Below are positions 14,201-29,200 of a DNA stretch of 64,000 nucleotides, in pieces. The notes under the pieces were generated by a model that did not search any database, was not told where the DNA came from, and saw only the letters and a program-made list of their open reading frames with translations. This DNA is from Schistosoma mansoni. Taxonomy: Eukaryota > Platyhelminthes > Trematoda > Strigeidida > Schistosomatidae. The stretch is from the NCBI RefSeq assembly GCF_000237925.1, contig NC_031500.1:18997753-19061752 (forward strand), given 5' to 3'. A program made the position numbers and the translations under genes. Each line of letters begins with the position of its first letter. Position 1 is the stretch's first letter.

Positions 14201-17200
14201 CGCTGAAGCTCATGCTTCTTTAATCCGTTTCCCCTTATCCTGTATTGCAGTTTCTTCTCCCAGTAGATCTTCTAAGCCCTCGAAGCTTTTGCCAAAAGCT
14301 ATCTTGAATTCATTGAGTTTGTCAGTATCTCGAAGTAATGCTGTTTTTCAGTACTTCTTTAGCATTAGTTTCATCTTGACAACCATCAGGTGATGATCTG
14401 AAGCTATGTCAGCTCCTCTCCTGGTTCTTACATCTTCCATTGTCTTCCTGAATCTTTCAGTGATGTAAATATGATCGGTCTGATTCTCTCTAGTTTGGTC
14501 CAGTGACACCCATGTAGCTTTGTGTGTGCGTTTGTGGGGGAATATTGTGCTACCTATAACCATTTCGTTGGATGCATATAAATTTGCAAATCTAGCCATT
14601 CTCGTTTCTTTTTCCTAGTCCATATCGTCATATAATATCTTCATACCCGATGTTGTCCGTCCCGACTTTAGTGTTTATGTCTCCCATCAGGATGGTGAGG
14701 TCCTTTCCTAAGCACTTCACTATGCTCGGTTGCAGCCTCTCATAGAATTGATTTTTATAGTTGTTGTTGCTATCATAGGTGGGTGCATAACATTGGATAA
14801 CATTCATTGTGATCCCCTTCTTCTTTGTTTTGAAAGATGCTTGGATGATTCTGGATCCATGAGATTCCCACTCAATAAGTGCTTTTACGTGCTTCTTTGG
14901 ACAGCATTAGAACAACTCCCTGCGCATGCGGAGCATCTTTTTTCATAGCCAGAGTACAAAGGCATCTTTCCCGAAATCAATTGCTTTTGTCTAGCTTGCA
15001 CATCTAGTGGGTTTCACTTATTCCGAGCAACGTCAGGTTGCATCTTCTCATTTTCGCAGCTATTTGACTATTCCTATCAATCTCCAACATTTTCCGGACA
15101 TTTCATATACCAATATTCATTGTTGCTCTGGCTATCAGCTTCCAGACTTCCAATAAGAATCTCGACTTTCAACATGGGGCGTCATAATACAGTGATTATA
15201 ATTATAATCATTATCTACTGGATAGTAACTAATTTGTTTACAACATTGGAATAAAAATGTTGTTTATTTATTTACAAAATAAATAACAATGATAATGATG
15301 AACTAAAACATGTACATAGTTTGTCTACAATTCCATTACTATACCTAAAAGACATATTCTGTCCACACACTATATATACATTATCCACTATCCACAAACT
15401 ATATATACATATGTATACATACATGTTCTCATATATGAACATTTCATTCTATTATTATGTAGAAATGTAATTTCTTTGATTGATATTTAAATTGTATGCA
15501 TAAGTCAAGTCAACAACAAGGCATAGAATGCTTGTTAACAGTAAACATTTTAAGCGTATTTACATGACAATCCTTGTAAATACAATGTATTATTACTATC
15601 ATACATGTTTAATAGATGAATTGACTACTGGATAAATGAAACAAAGAATAGACACAATTCATATTGTAGAATATCAAAATGAGTTTAAGATAGTAAAGTC
15701 TAAAACATTTATACCACTTCATTAGAATGAAGTGATTGTCAGTCAGTCAGTCAGCTAGAACGTAGGACTAGGCACATTTATGCATCGGTCTAAGTTGCCA
15801 TACCTCGTTAGCACAACAAGATGAATACCGGATGCATAGAAATAGTTAATTTAGTGGTGGTAGTATATAAAGAAAGGTTGTATATAAGGATATAGTATAG
15901 GAAGGAAGAAAGTTATGAAACAATTTTAATCTCAAGGTTTAAGGGAAGATAAAGAGTGTATACGCCTACGCCATTGTGATCGATTCTGAGCCATATCACC
16001 TAGAGTCTCTAACCATTGGTTACGATAGTCACGCGGACCCCAACCAGGTAGTCTACATCTACCAACATGGCTCAGACTAGAAGTTAGTGACTTCAAGCAC
16101 TGAAGTGATTGATTGTAGGAGCAAGGAATATTGATAGTTACAAACTGTTAACTAACTTCAAAGTGAGAATCCTCAATATGAACGTCAAGATAGTCCTATT
16201 GTATGGAGCTGAAACGTGGAGAACTACTACATCCATCATCAAGAAGGTTACAAGTATTTATAAATAGTTGTTTACGCAAAATACTCAACATTCACTGGCC
16301 GGATACTAACAGCAACAGAGTTTTATGGGAGAGGACAAACCAGCTTTCAGCTGAAGAGGAAATTAGGAAAAGATGTTGGAAGTGGATAGGACATACATTA
16401 AGGAAATCACCAATGTCTATCACGAAGCAATCCCTAATTTGGAATCCGGAAGGGAAGCGTAAAAGGGAAAGCCAAAGAACACTCTACGCCGGGAAATAGA
16501 AGCAAGTATGGAAAGGATGAATGTTAACTGGGAAGTACTGGAAAGGATTGCCCAGGACAGGATTGGATGGAGAATGCTGGTGTGCGGCCTATGCTCCTCC
16601 ACGAGGGGTAACAGGCGTAAGTAAGTCAAAGATAATTTTATCACGTAGTTAGCGATATTGGTTTTGAAATCGGTGACAGTATCATAATTGAATTCAGACT
16701 ACATCTACACTTCTTATTATTGAATATTTTCTATTTTCCAACAAAAAATATTATATAAGATAATTATTTAAGTCAAGATTTGCTTTACTATCGATGGTTG
16801 TGAGACGTGACCTGTAAAAAAATGCAGGATATTAGTACATTACTAGTATATCATTACAAGTGTCATTGAACTATTGCTTGTGTGAGTTAGGATCATCGAG
16901 TGAGTCTAGACGTAGATCACTAGGTAAGGATGGGAAATCAGTAGATGAGGTAGTGATTGAAGCGGGTATTACGTATGCCCAATCACCTTCTATCTTGATG
17001 AGTAATGATAGCTACTGTGGGAGTAAGTTAGAGGAAAGCCAGGGGTGATCAAGCCAAATAGTGACATCAGTCAATGAACTCATTTACTGTTGGACTGAAC
17101 CATGTAAGTAGGTACAGATCATCTGGTTAGTCTGTGAAACTATCATAACCAATGTTTGTAAGCTTTGAGTGACAAGCCTTAGAATCGTTCATCATGACTC

Positions 17201-20200
17201 AGGTGCATCCACTTTTTGCCTTCTATCGGTCCTAATTTTCAATATTTCCTTTCCCAATCATATCTTCTATACATAATCTCTCTACTATCACTAGTAATAT
17301 CTCTTCTTATATCATTCTGGAATCTCATTGTGCTAATGTGGTGTGCCAACTTGAGTCGATACACACATGTGGCAGGTTCTATGTTGTGCATGACTAATTA
17401 ACTGCTGACCATCAATCCACATTTGATAGTAAGAACAAAAATTGAGACGACTGAAAAGATGTAAACAAATCGGGACAATATGTAGATGTATACATTACAC
17501 TATCAGGCTACACTAATTTTGTATAACGATTCACAATCTATACACTTGATTACTCAATTTCCGAAAGTCTGAGTCCTGGGACAGAGTGTTCAAATACAGA
17601 TTTGATAGTATTTTTATTTTTTTTTAACTAATTTACTAAACAAAGATCAATATACATATAGCATTAAGTCACACCCTAATTTCGAACACTAGGGATATTA
17701 ATTACTTCATAGGAAGGGGTTCGAACCTAAGACTCAACTAAATATCTCAACTGTTCAATAAACATTTTAGACTCCATAGGAAGTAAATAACCATAAAATA
17801 TCTGACGTATATATATACTTACCAGGCGAAGATAAACAAAGAAACATGAATATTGTCCAGCTTCTGGTAAATAGGATAAAAATGTTGTAATACATATCAT
17901 AAGAACAAGATGATCATTTGTCATTTGACGTAATGTCTGTAGAACAAATAAACGACACATATACACAAAAAAACACAATTAAAAACCCATACAGTAAACA
18001 GTTAATTATCAGGCATTTACTTAGATATATAAGTTTTGTTTATAAGTAAAAGGCCCCCAAATACCCTAGTACGGCCGAGAGTGAGGAGAGTCTGCTCTCC
18101 CCCTCGAAACGCTCTTACATGGCCGCGTGTATATAGCCTCTGTCAGGGAAGTCCTACTCACTGCCTTCTCGCACCACAGGTGTTGTTTACGAAATTGAGA
18201 GGATCAAAAGCGAATGTCCGACGCTTTAACCGTGTCAGTGGACACGGGGGATCCACCTAAGGGAGTTGGGGAACCCTGATTCCAAACCAATGGTGCGCAT
18301 AGGCCCCAGTATCCTGAAGGAAAAAATGGCGTATGAACCAATTGTTGGTCACTGGCTACCATGGGACTGCATCTCCTCACGATGCTCCACTGCCTTGTGG
18401 ACTAGACGTTCAGGTCAAAGGCACGGGGTGTGGCCCCCTAAGAAAACTACGTGCTTCAGTTTGTGCACCTGGACAGTAGCACAACCCTCACACAAATCAA
18501 ATTGGATTTGTGCGGTGCATATGTATCTGGTGCTTCCTAGTACCAATATTTATGTGTTTAAATAAATAATAAATGTTTATAAGTAATATGTAAACTTAAG
18601 GAAAACACCAATTATTGGAGGTGTTGAGCTGGGTGGTTGGCTTAATCGTGAAGGTGTCATTGTTCTTATAGGCACGACATCATTAGCATGTACAATGATG
18701 CGAAGCGAGGAATTAGAATTTCACATTACCGTACAACATGGCGACGATGTGTTCAAAATGGAAATGAAAACGACAAGACTATAATTTATGGACGAACCAA
18801 TCAGATTTAAGATAGCAAGTCTTGGATTTTGGAGCGAAATTCATTTAACCTTAAGGTTAGATAGCATTTCGGCATTATAGCTGATATCTATTGATGATGA
18901 AAACCCTAATCCTCTAAATCTTAATTCCCCACACTAATTTGTAACCTTTTTTAACCTTAATAAGCAGATGAATATTCTAATGGTTACTTTATTGTTGCTT
19001 AAAGGTCGTCTGTAGATTACAGTGTTGTTATGAAAACTTCACAAGTAAATTAGCAACCTATCTTCCAGAACAACATATATTGTTTTATGAAAACTGCTCA
19101 ATTCGTTATTCACATCAAATATTCTGCATAATGATTAACTTTGACAAGAATTATTGAAGTTCTAAGACGAGAAATAACAACCGATGGAGTTCGAATATTT
19201 CAGGGGTAAGAGAAATATCATCTTATGGCAATTAGATGATGATCATGAAATAATGCGAACTGTCTTAACTTGAAAATATAAACCGTAGTATGCTAATTTA
19301 ATTAACTAAAAAGCGCCATGTTCACCGTTGGGTCTAAGGGTACTCAGTCCGATATCTGGATACAGTTGTGAATGAGTATTTCTGATTAACTTATTTAAAC
19401 ACATAAATATTGGTACAAAGAGGCACAAGATATATATGCGCCACACAAATTCGGACATTCGCTTTTCGTCCTCTCAATTTCGTAAACAACACCTGTGGTA
19501 CGAGAAGGCAGTGAGTAGGACTTCCCTGACAGAGGCTATATACGCGTGGCCATGTGAGAGCATTTCGAGAGAGAGAGCGAACTCTCCTCACTCTCGGCCG
19601 TACCGGGGCATTTGGGGGCTGTGAATGAGTACAGTTTCAAAGTCATACAATGAAATAAAATAACAATTTTCAACAATTGTTCAGTTAAAATTAGTTCATA
19701 ATTTTAATAATAAATTCATTAGATATTACACTGTTTATGTAAGATAAAAGTTAAGTGCTCTGGCACGAGACTGGTAGATCCTGGGTTCGAATCTTGTGAG
19801 GCGGGATCGTAGATGCGCACTGTCACAGAGGAGTCCCATAATAGGACGAAACGGTCGTCCAGTGCTTCCAGGTTTTTCATGGTTGTCTAGCTTTAATTGA
19901 CTCATGATTTCAACTATGAAAAATACTGAAATCTCCATAAAAATCCCTTCCTGATTAACTAATGCATTCAGGTTCTAAACATTTTAATCAAGTTGCATGT
20001 ATCACATACAAAAACAAAGAAGAAGAATTATAGATAAAAACAAAGTTTTTTACTCTTATATCCTTTAACTCCTCTTTTTGTTTTGAAAAACTTGCGTGAT
20101 TTTTTTTAAAAATTATATATCGAATTGTGTACAATGTGAACATGTCTTTGTTTTATTATTTTAAATAATCGATTATGAAACAAAAAATGGGGCGAGAATT

Positions 20201-23200
20201 TTGTGATTAAATCAATTTTAAAGAAATAATATAAATATAATATTAGGTGTCGATCATTTGACTTGAATTTACTATAAAATCTGAGGGGAAAAAAGAAACT
20301 GTAGAACAATTGTCCCCAAAATGCCCTGGTACGGCCAGAGTGGGGAAAGGGTCCGCACTTCCTTTCCAAATGCTCTCACATGGCCACGCTTATATAGCCA
20401 CTGTCAGGGAAGTCCTACTGATTGCCTTCTCGTGGTAGGGGTGTTGTTCGCCAAATTGAGAGGATCGAAAGCGAATGTCCGCCAATCTAACTGGGCCGGT
20501 TAACACGGTGAGTCCACCTAGGGGAATAGGAGAACCCTGATTTAAAACCAATGGTGCACATAGGCTTCAGTACCCTGAAGGAAAAAATGGAGTATGAATC
20601 AATCATTGGTCACCGGCTACCATGGGTCTGCATCTCCTCACGATGCTTCACTGCCTTGTTGGTCGGACCTTCAGGTCAAAGGCTACGGGGGTGACCCCGT
20701 AAGAAAACCACCTGCTTTGGTCTGGGCACCCGAGCAGTATCATAGCCCTCACACAATTCATAATTTAAACTAATGTGAACTTTAGTTCAGAACTTAATTT
20801 CTTCGGATTTTTCTTTTTTTTCTGTACAACTAGTAACAGTTTGATTGATGATACTATTCAACTGTCACAGTGAAATGATATTCATTGAAATCATTGGAAT
20901 TCCGTAGCTGTTAAAAACAAGTTCCATAAAAATTAATCATTGTACTATAGATAGTATTCAGTTTTTTTATTCTACAATATTTAACTTATTTTTAGCACCA
21001 TTGATATTATTTATTAGGGGGGGGGGCATCAGATATATATGAGCCACACAAATCTCATTTGATTTGTATAAGGGATATGATACTGCCCTAGTGCCCAAAC
21101 TGAAGCAGGATTGTTATTATCATTGCACTCATTATTCTTCCCATTCATCTAATTAATTTTAATTCATTATTATGTGATTTAGTATGAGAATTTAAACCAA
21201 TTCACATGTGTGTATCAAGTCTTACATTGATTAGGATAATGACGATATATTGTAGTGTGTGCTACTTTTGTCGACATAAGTAGTATGTAACGTTAGTCAG
21301 GAATACAATGTCTGGTAACAGAAGACCGAGGAGGAAAAAACAAGTACAGAAAGCAATTGGTATAGACATGAAAGAACATTGAATTGTGAGACGATTGATT
21401 GACATTTGCAAAAGGAACAGTCAAGTTCCAGACAATGGATTGACATTTCACAAATGAAGCATTTACTGTATGATTCTCATTCTGTAATTTTGTGTGTTGA
21501 AATACATTCGATTGTCCCCAATTGTGTTCTCGTTCACTACAATACTACTTATGTTGCCGGAAAATGTAATAGAACATATCAGATCATATTTTATAACCAT
21601 TACAAACTAAGAACCATAATAGAAACTTATTAGAAGGTGATCAAATTTATATGAATTGATCAATTTAATTGAATATTGAATATATATTAGTCATTTGTTG
21701 AAAAGTAGTGAATCACCTAGAGAAGGTCAATTTTGTATACCATATATGTGTAGGTACAGTACACATATGTGCACATTTAGTCTTTTTTTTCTTTCTTTCA
21801 CGATACATATTATTCACATGTCATTGTCCAACTAATGGATTTCATGTATACGCATAACGATCAATAAATCCAGTGCTAGTTAATATATAGATATATATTT
21901 GTGTGTATTGATTTGTTTTAATGAAAGAGTAAAAATACAAGTTCCTTTATACTCTTTTTTAAAGTTGTTTTCTCCCTTTTCTGACTGCTGAGTCGAAGAT
22001 TTATCAAATGTAAACTAGCCCCAAATGCTTTGGTATGGCCGGGAGTGGGGACAGTCAGCTCTCCCTCTTCAAATGCTCTCACATGGCCACGCGTATACAG
22101 CCACTATCAGGTAAGTCCTACTCACTGCCTTCTCGTGGTGAGGGTGGTGTTTGCGAAATTGAGAGGATCAAAAGCGAATGTCCGGTGCTTTAACCGCGTC
22201 GGTGGACACGGTGAGTCCACCTAGGGAAGTTGGGAAACCCTGGTATTGAACCAATGGTGTACATGGGCTCCAGTATCCTGAGGGAATAAATGTGGTATGA
22301 AACAATCATTGGTCACCGGCTGCCATGGGATTGCATCTCCTAACGTTGCTCCGGTATCTTGTGGATTAGACCTTTAGGTCGAAGGTTTTAGGTGTGGCCC
22401 CCTAAGAAAACCACCTGTTTTGGTTTGGGCACCTTGGCAGTATCCCAGCCCTCACATTAAATCGAATGATTTATGTGGCACATATCTATTTGGTGCTTCC
22501 TTGTACCAATATTTATGTTTAAACAATAAATAATAACAATAGTTAACTCAACACGCACCTATCAGATTACTTGATTCTGTGGAACAGGTCTATTGTGCTG
22601 CTTACACAAAGTGGTGGTTAAGTTTGTTAAGGTGTTCGACTTTTAACTAATAAGTCTTAGGTTTGACCACCATCTTATCCACTTTAGTTTGGGCAGCCAG
22701 AGAGTATCATTAGCTTAAACTCAAGTATCTGGTGAACGAATCGACTTATTTTATACGCTTTCTAAATGCGTTTTTTGATGATTATTCTTAAAGATCTCGT
22801 CAATTATAACCATGTATTCTCACCCACTCTCTCCATCCAAAAGAAGTAGTAGTTTTCAAAATTATCAATTTGGTCCAAGAAACCACAAAAAAGTCGTGAG
22901 TAACTGACTTCAAGCAGTTATCTCTTGAACACTCTAATTATGCTTACAGGTCGCCAACATCACTGCTAATCATGTTTCTTTCTCAAGTACCATAACGAGA
23001 AGTATCTCCCGATGGTGTGGACATCCAGGACATGAGGACCGCCCACATACCATTAACAGTACTGGTAAACACCTTGTTCACAAACAAATCCCCAATGGAA
23101 AACAAAAATAAATTCATTCGATGCAATCTCAACCAATAATAACAATGAATAAATACGATCAATATAGTGCGTTTATGTAAGATGGTGATAGAAGCTGATT

Positions 23201-26200
23201 GGAAGGAAATCCTACTTTACTCCATACCATTTTAAAATGAAATTTTGACACTAACTTATGTAGTTTGTAAACGCAAAGTCCAAAACACTAATAAACTCGC
23301 AGTTAACGGATGATAACAGAAACGGAAACAGGTTTTGAGCCGACCTTTTATTAGGATCTCTTCCAAAAAACGACTCCATATAAGGTTGTGAAATAATAAT
23401 AATAATAATAATAACAATAATAATAGTACTAAAGCATATTAAAGAGAGTATAATCTTACTGCAAAAGGATCAGCTTTACCCCATGAGAATTTACCAACTG
23501 GTCCACCCAATGTAGTTACAGAGCACAAATGACCAATACGTACTTTTTCCGATAGAGATTCAGGTACACAAGCAAGTATAAAACAAATGTCTAAAAATGC
23601 AATAGCAGTAGCCAGTGCAACAACTAATTCTTCACTATATACACGACCTAGATAAGCTCCAATTGCAGGTGAACTGACAAGACTAGCGGCAAATGTAGCT
23701 GAAACCTTTGTTAAAGAGAGGAAAACAGTGTAAATATCTATATAATTATATAGTTGTGAATACATTGAAAATAAAAATTCAGTTGGTAGTAAAGAAAACC
23801 AAACTAGTGGATAATGAATGATGCCAAATGCCCTGGTATGGTCGAGAGTGAAGAGAGTCAGCTCTCTCTCTCTCGAAATGCTCTCACATGACCATGAGCA
23901 TTCGGCCGCTATTAGGGAAGTCCTACTCACCGCCTTTTCGCGGTGATTTCAGACCAATGGTGTACATGGGCTTTAGGATTTTGAATGAACAAATGGAGTA
24001 TGAACCTATTGTTGGTAAACGGCTATCATGGATTTGCATCTCCTAACATTGCTCCACTTCCTTGTGGATTAGACCTGTAGGTCAAAGGCTCGGGGTGTGT
24101 GCTCTCTAATAAAACTATCTGTTTCGGTTTGGGTACCCGAGCAGTAATCCAGCCGTCACACAAATCGAATGACGAAGTGTGGTACATATATATTTGGTGT
24201 TTCCATGTGCCAATATCTATGCGCTTAAATAAATAGAGTCATAAGCTATGGACTGTAGAGCTTATCTACTACAAAAGAATTAAAAACGCAATGCCAAACA
24301 GCTAGTTGGAAATGAATGGGCATGAAATTCACTCGAATTATTAAGAAAACAACAGAAATATAAGTGAAAATTCCCATAGTTCACATCAATACAAAAAGGA
24401 GATAAGCAAAGCACAAAAGATAATAATAAGAAAGATATTCGAAAATATTTCAAATATACCATTCTACAGAGACGAAAGAAATCAAAAAGGGGTGATATAT
24501 GGAATGACATTACAACTAATTTTTGAAAGATAATGCATTGATGTAACTGCACCATTACAACCAATTTAAAACATCCAGAATCTTCAATCACAGATGAAAA
24601 TTCTATCGTATACTGAAAGTAGGACATTTATACCTACCGACAGTCAGTGATTTCACAGACTAATTAAGATTATATGTTTAAAAAAATTGAGGGATATTTC
24701 AACTGTTTTTAAAGTATGTTTTAGTTACTCAGTATTTTCCAACAGCCGAAATGGTGGATCGACATAAGTCACCAGACTTTTAAGCGAGTATGGTCAGCCA
24801 AAATTGACCAGTAGATCCCAGAAGTCTTTAAGAACGGTGCTCCGGGACCATCACTAAAATAATAGTTGGCGTACTAATTGGAGTTAAGGCGCTGGATAAA
24901 ATCTTATTTGGGTGTTAGAATCGTTTATTGCCCTAGTTTACAAGAAATAACAGAAATCCTCTAAAGAAAGCCTTAGTGGAACCGATTTCACCAACATTTC
25001 TAAAATATTAGCTCCTATAGTTATTTGACTCTTAAATAGAGCTCCAGAACAATAAGCATAAGAGAACCATGAGGGTTTTAGAACTGGTCAAGAATGTGTC
25101 AACCGAATCCACACCCGTCAGCGGGTTTTAAAACGCGAGTACAAACGTGCATACACTGACATGGAAATCTTCACTCGAATAATACTGGTCGAGTCATAGC
25201 TTACGGTCAACAATCAGCTGGATTAGGATAATGCTCCTCGGGGTTGTCTACTTTCGTTATTGATATACTTTCAGTAATGTTACTTCACCTAGATTTTCGG
25301 AAGTCGATCACGTAATATGAGACTTACTTATTGACTTGAAGAATGGATAGGAATCACAGTGTCTGATTTGGAGAGGAGAAAAATGTTGTTTTTACAATCC
25401 CCAGAGTGACAACGCTAGAATGTTTGGAATGGGTTTCTTCACGTTTAAATCCGAAAAGCTGCTTCATTGATGACTTTTTAGAGCTTAGTTTCACAATGAG
25501 GATAACAGTTGAGTGCATCGATTATTCTTCTGAACACTACAAGCAACAATGCTGGCATGTTCGGGATGCGATTCTCCCCCTCGAAGTGAAAATGTTACTT
25601 GCATCAACACCTGAACTAATGATAGGGAGTGAAGTAGTTGAGCGTGTTGACAGCTTCACTTATCTTGAGAATATCATCAGCCTTTGTGGTCTGGCGTGTG
25701 ACAAAATCTCAGCACGGATACAGAAGGCTCGTCTAGCTTTCGCCAACTTACGTCATTCATGGCTTACATGAGATATTCGTCTAGCAACCAAAGGACGGGT
25801 TTACTGTGCAGCAGTTTGTTCCATCCTACTTTATGGAAGTGAAACATAACCGGTAAGAGTAGAGGATATTCGTAGGCTACTGGTTTTCGATCATAGGTGT
25901 CTTCGAAGCATTGCTCATACGTCCTGGGACCACCGAGCAAGTAATGCAGTTGTTAGGAAACGGGTACTAGGTAAGGATGGCAAATCGATTGATGAAGTAG
26001 TGAAACTTGGTCAGTTGAGATGGCTGGGGCACGTTTTACGTATACTCAACCACCGAAGGCCCCGATGTGCAATGTTTCATGGTGTAGGAGTAGGTTGGAA
26101 GAAAGCTAGGGGTGGCCAGACCAAAACGTGCCAAAAATCCATGAAGTCACTGACAATTGGACTGAGTTATGATGGTAGGTGTAGACTACCTGGTCGGGTT

Positions 26201-29200
26201 CCGCGAGATGATAGCAATCGATGGTTAGAGACGCTGAATCTAATAACTCAATTCATACACAGGATTCCCCTTTACCTCGTGACATTAAGGGAGTAAATAG
26301 GAATTCTTTCGGAAAGGTTTTGAATGGACAATATAAAGATGTTCAAAAAGATGGATTGGACTCTTGGTTTTATTAAAACATTCGGGCAACATCCTGCAAT
26401 ACTCAAAATCGGTTAGTGATTAACGTCCGACTAATTGTGTTGATGTCAAGTCCTGACCGTTGCTGCTACCTTGACGTGGTGGTCGGGCTTGCCTATCGTG
26501 ATGATTCAATCGAGCTATACTGGCTGGAACAATCGTTCCTCAAGGTCCTACCATGCCAGGCAGGTCGTTTGAAGAGCGGTGAGACTAAAAGCAGTAAACC
26601 CAAGGTCCGAAGGCGAAGTCGTACTGCTGACTGTACAGAGGTGTGACAGCAGTAAGGTGTTTCCTTCAGACAACCAGCATGACAGTGATGCTGCCTTCCC
26701 ACAAGGAGGGGTGGGGTTAGAAAAGGTCGACCCTAAAAATGCACACCTCGCCTTATCCCACGGATATCCATCTCCGGCGGTAAGGTCCTTTGAAGAACGA
26801 GCTAACACAAAAAGGTCGTGTGTGACCGACCTCAAGCAGTTGTCCCTTGGGCACTGCGGTCACGCTTTCAGGTCATTAAGACTACTTCTAACCCAAGTTC
26901 CTTTTCAGGTACCTCTGGAAGAACCCTTCCACGGTGTGGGCAACCGGGAAGTGATAACTGCCCTCATACCTCTAACAGCACTCAAGACCACTGTATTCAT
27001 AACCAATCTCCTTCTTCAATTCCTACTATTCCTTCTACCTTGACTTTCAACACTAAACTTCCTCTTCCGGTTTCCTCCTCAAGTGTCACCATAGCCAACG
27101 ATTCTAGTGCGCGAAACGCTGTCCCAGGTCTACTAAAACATCGCTCCAAACTACACATTGGAGCCTTCAACGTACGTACCCTATGCCAAATCGGTCAACA
27201 GGCCTCCTTAGCTAAAACCCTAGAATTTCGTACCATTGATGTATGCTGTGTCTCCGAAAAACGCATACAGGATCCCAGTGTGGTCATTCACTTGACCTCA
27301 CCTCACCAAAATGGACAGCCAATGAAATACACCCTCCGTGTATCTGGCGACCCGTTGGCTAGTTCTCGCGGACTTGCAGGTGTAGGCATAGCATTAAGTA
27401 CAAGGGCAGAACAGGCACTACTAGAATGGATCCCCGTTGACAGTCGCCTGTGTGCTGTCCGGCTAAATGGCTCCGTAAGAACTCGGAAGGATAGGGACAC
27501 ACGTCGTTGCCTTTTCGTCGTTTCTGCCTACGCTCCCACTGACTGCAGCCATGATGAAGTGAAAGATGACTTTTACAGAAAGCTCTCTGAGCTTCTTCAG
27601 AAAGCTAAGCGCTCAGACATAGTAGTCGTAGCGGGTGACTTTAATGCCCAGGTAGGCAGCTTAAATCAAACAGAAAGACATTTAGGTGGGTGTTTTAGTA
27701 TTCCGGCTCAACGAACCGATAATGGTGATCGTCTGTTGCAACTATGCTCAGACAATCGTTTATTTTTAGCAAGCACTAATTTTAAGCATAAGGAGAGACA
27801 TCGTCTAACATGGCGACCACCTGCACCAAACCAACGATGGACTCAAATAGACCATATTGTCATCAGTCATCGTTGGAGAGGCTCAATAGAAGATTGTCGC
27901 TCGTATTGGAATACTTGTTTAGACTCTGATCACGCTTTAATACGAGCGCGCATTTGTCTGCGCCTCAATGGACGCAGGAAAAGTACACTAAGAAGATCCA
28001 TTAGGATTGAACTGGAGGACGAGAAAGCCAAATGCGAATTCCAGAAACAACTGAGTTCACATCTAGGCAGTTCTGTAAACGAGACTGACCCAGATGCTGC
28101 TTGGAAAGACATACGAACAGCTGTGGAAACAGCAGTCACATCTATTAGTCATTTAAACCATAGGGCTCCAAAAAACCAGTGGATTTCTTCTAAGTCTATT
28201 TCACTGATGGATTCGCGTAAACTCATCCTATCAGGCTCTGAACATGACGAAGAGCGTAAACAAATTAGATCTAGGTTAACTAAAAGTCTAAGGAACGATC
28301 GTGAGCAGTGGTGGGCAACGAAAGCAAAAGAGATGGAAAAGGCAGCGGCTGTAGGCAACACCAGACAACTATTCAGACTAATAAAAGAAACCGGAGTTAA
28401 GAAGTCAAGTGTAAGTGAGACAATCTCCGAAAAAGACGGAACCCTTATCTGCTCTCAACCCAAACGTTTAGAACGATGGGCGGAACACTTTAGAGAACAG
28501 TTTAGCTGGCCTTCAGCTACTGCACAACTACCCACTATTCCTAGAAAACCTGAATGGAACATTGAAGTAGGCCCCCCGACCCTACTTGAAGTCCAAAAGG
28601 CTATAACTAATCTGAAACGAGGAAGGGCAGCTGGTCCAGATGGATTGGCTCCAGAGGTCTTTAAATATGGTGGTCCAATTTTAGCGATTAGGTTGACTAA
28701 TATTCTGGCTAAAATCTGGGAGACGGACGTAATCCCATCTGACTGGTCACAATCTCTGATTGTCCCAATATATAAGAAGGGGCCAAAATCACCCTGTGAT
28801 AACCATAGAGGGATTAGTCTGACTAACATAGCATCTAAAATACTAGCCTCAATAATTATCGGGCACCTAACTAAGACTCGTGAACTGCAAACACGAGAAA
28901 ATCAGGCTGGTTTCAGACCTGGTCGTGGCTGTATCGACCACATATTCACCATTCGTCAAGTTTTAGAGCACAGACATGCTTATCGGCGTCCGACAATGAT
29001 AGTTTTTCTTGACTTGAAAGCAGCATTTGACTCCGTAGACCGAGAGGTTCTGTGGCAGTGTCTGTCATTGAAAGGTGTACCTCAGAAGTACATAAACCTT
29101 GTGAAGGCTCTTTACTCGAACACTACCAGTCGAGCGAGAGCTTATAGCGAACAGTCATCTGATTTTACAACCTCAAGTGGTGTCCGTCAAGGTTGTCCAC

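Noticed and set aside
22590-22700. tRNA-like stretch with a B-box-like AGGTTTGACC
   Set aside because: It cannot be folded into a tRNA cloverleaf; most likely an old SINE head. Similar relics near 5.77, 6.75, 17.71 and 43.71 kb were left out for the same reason.
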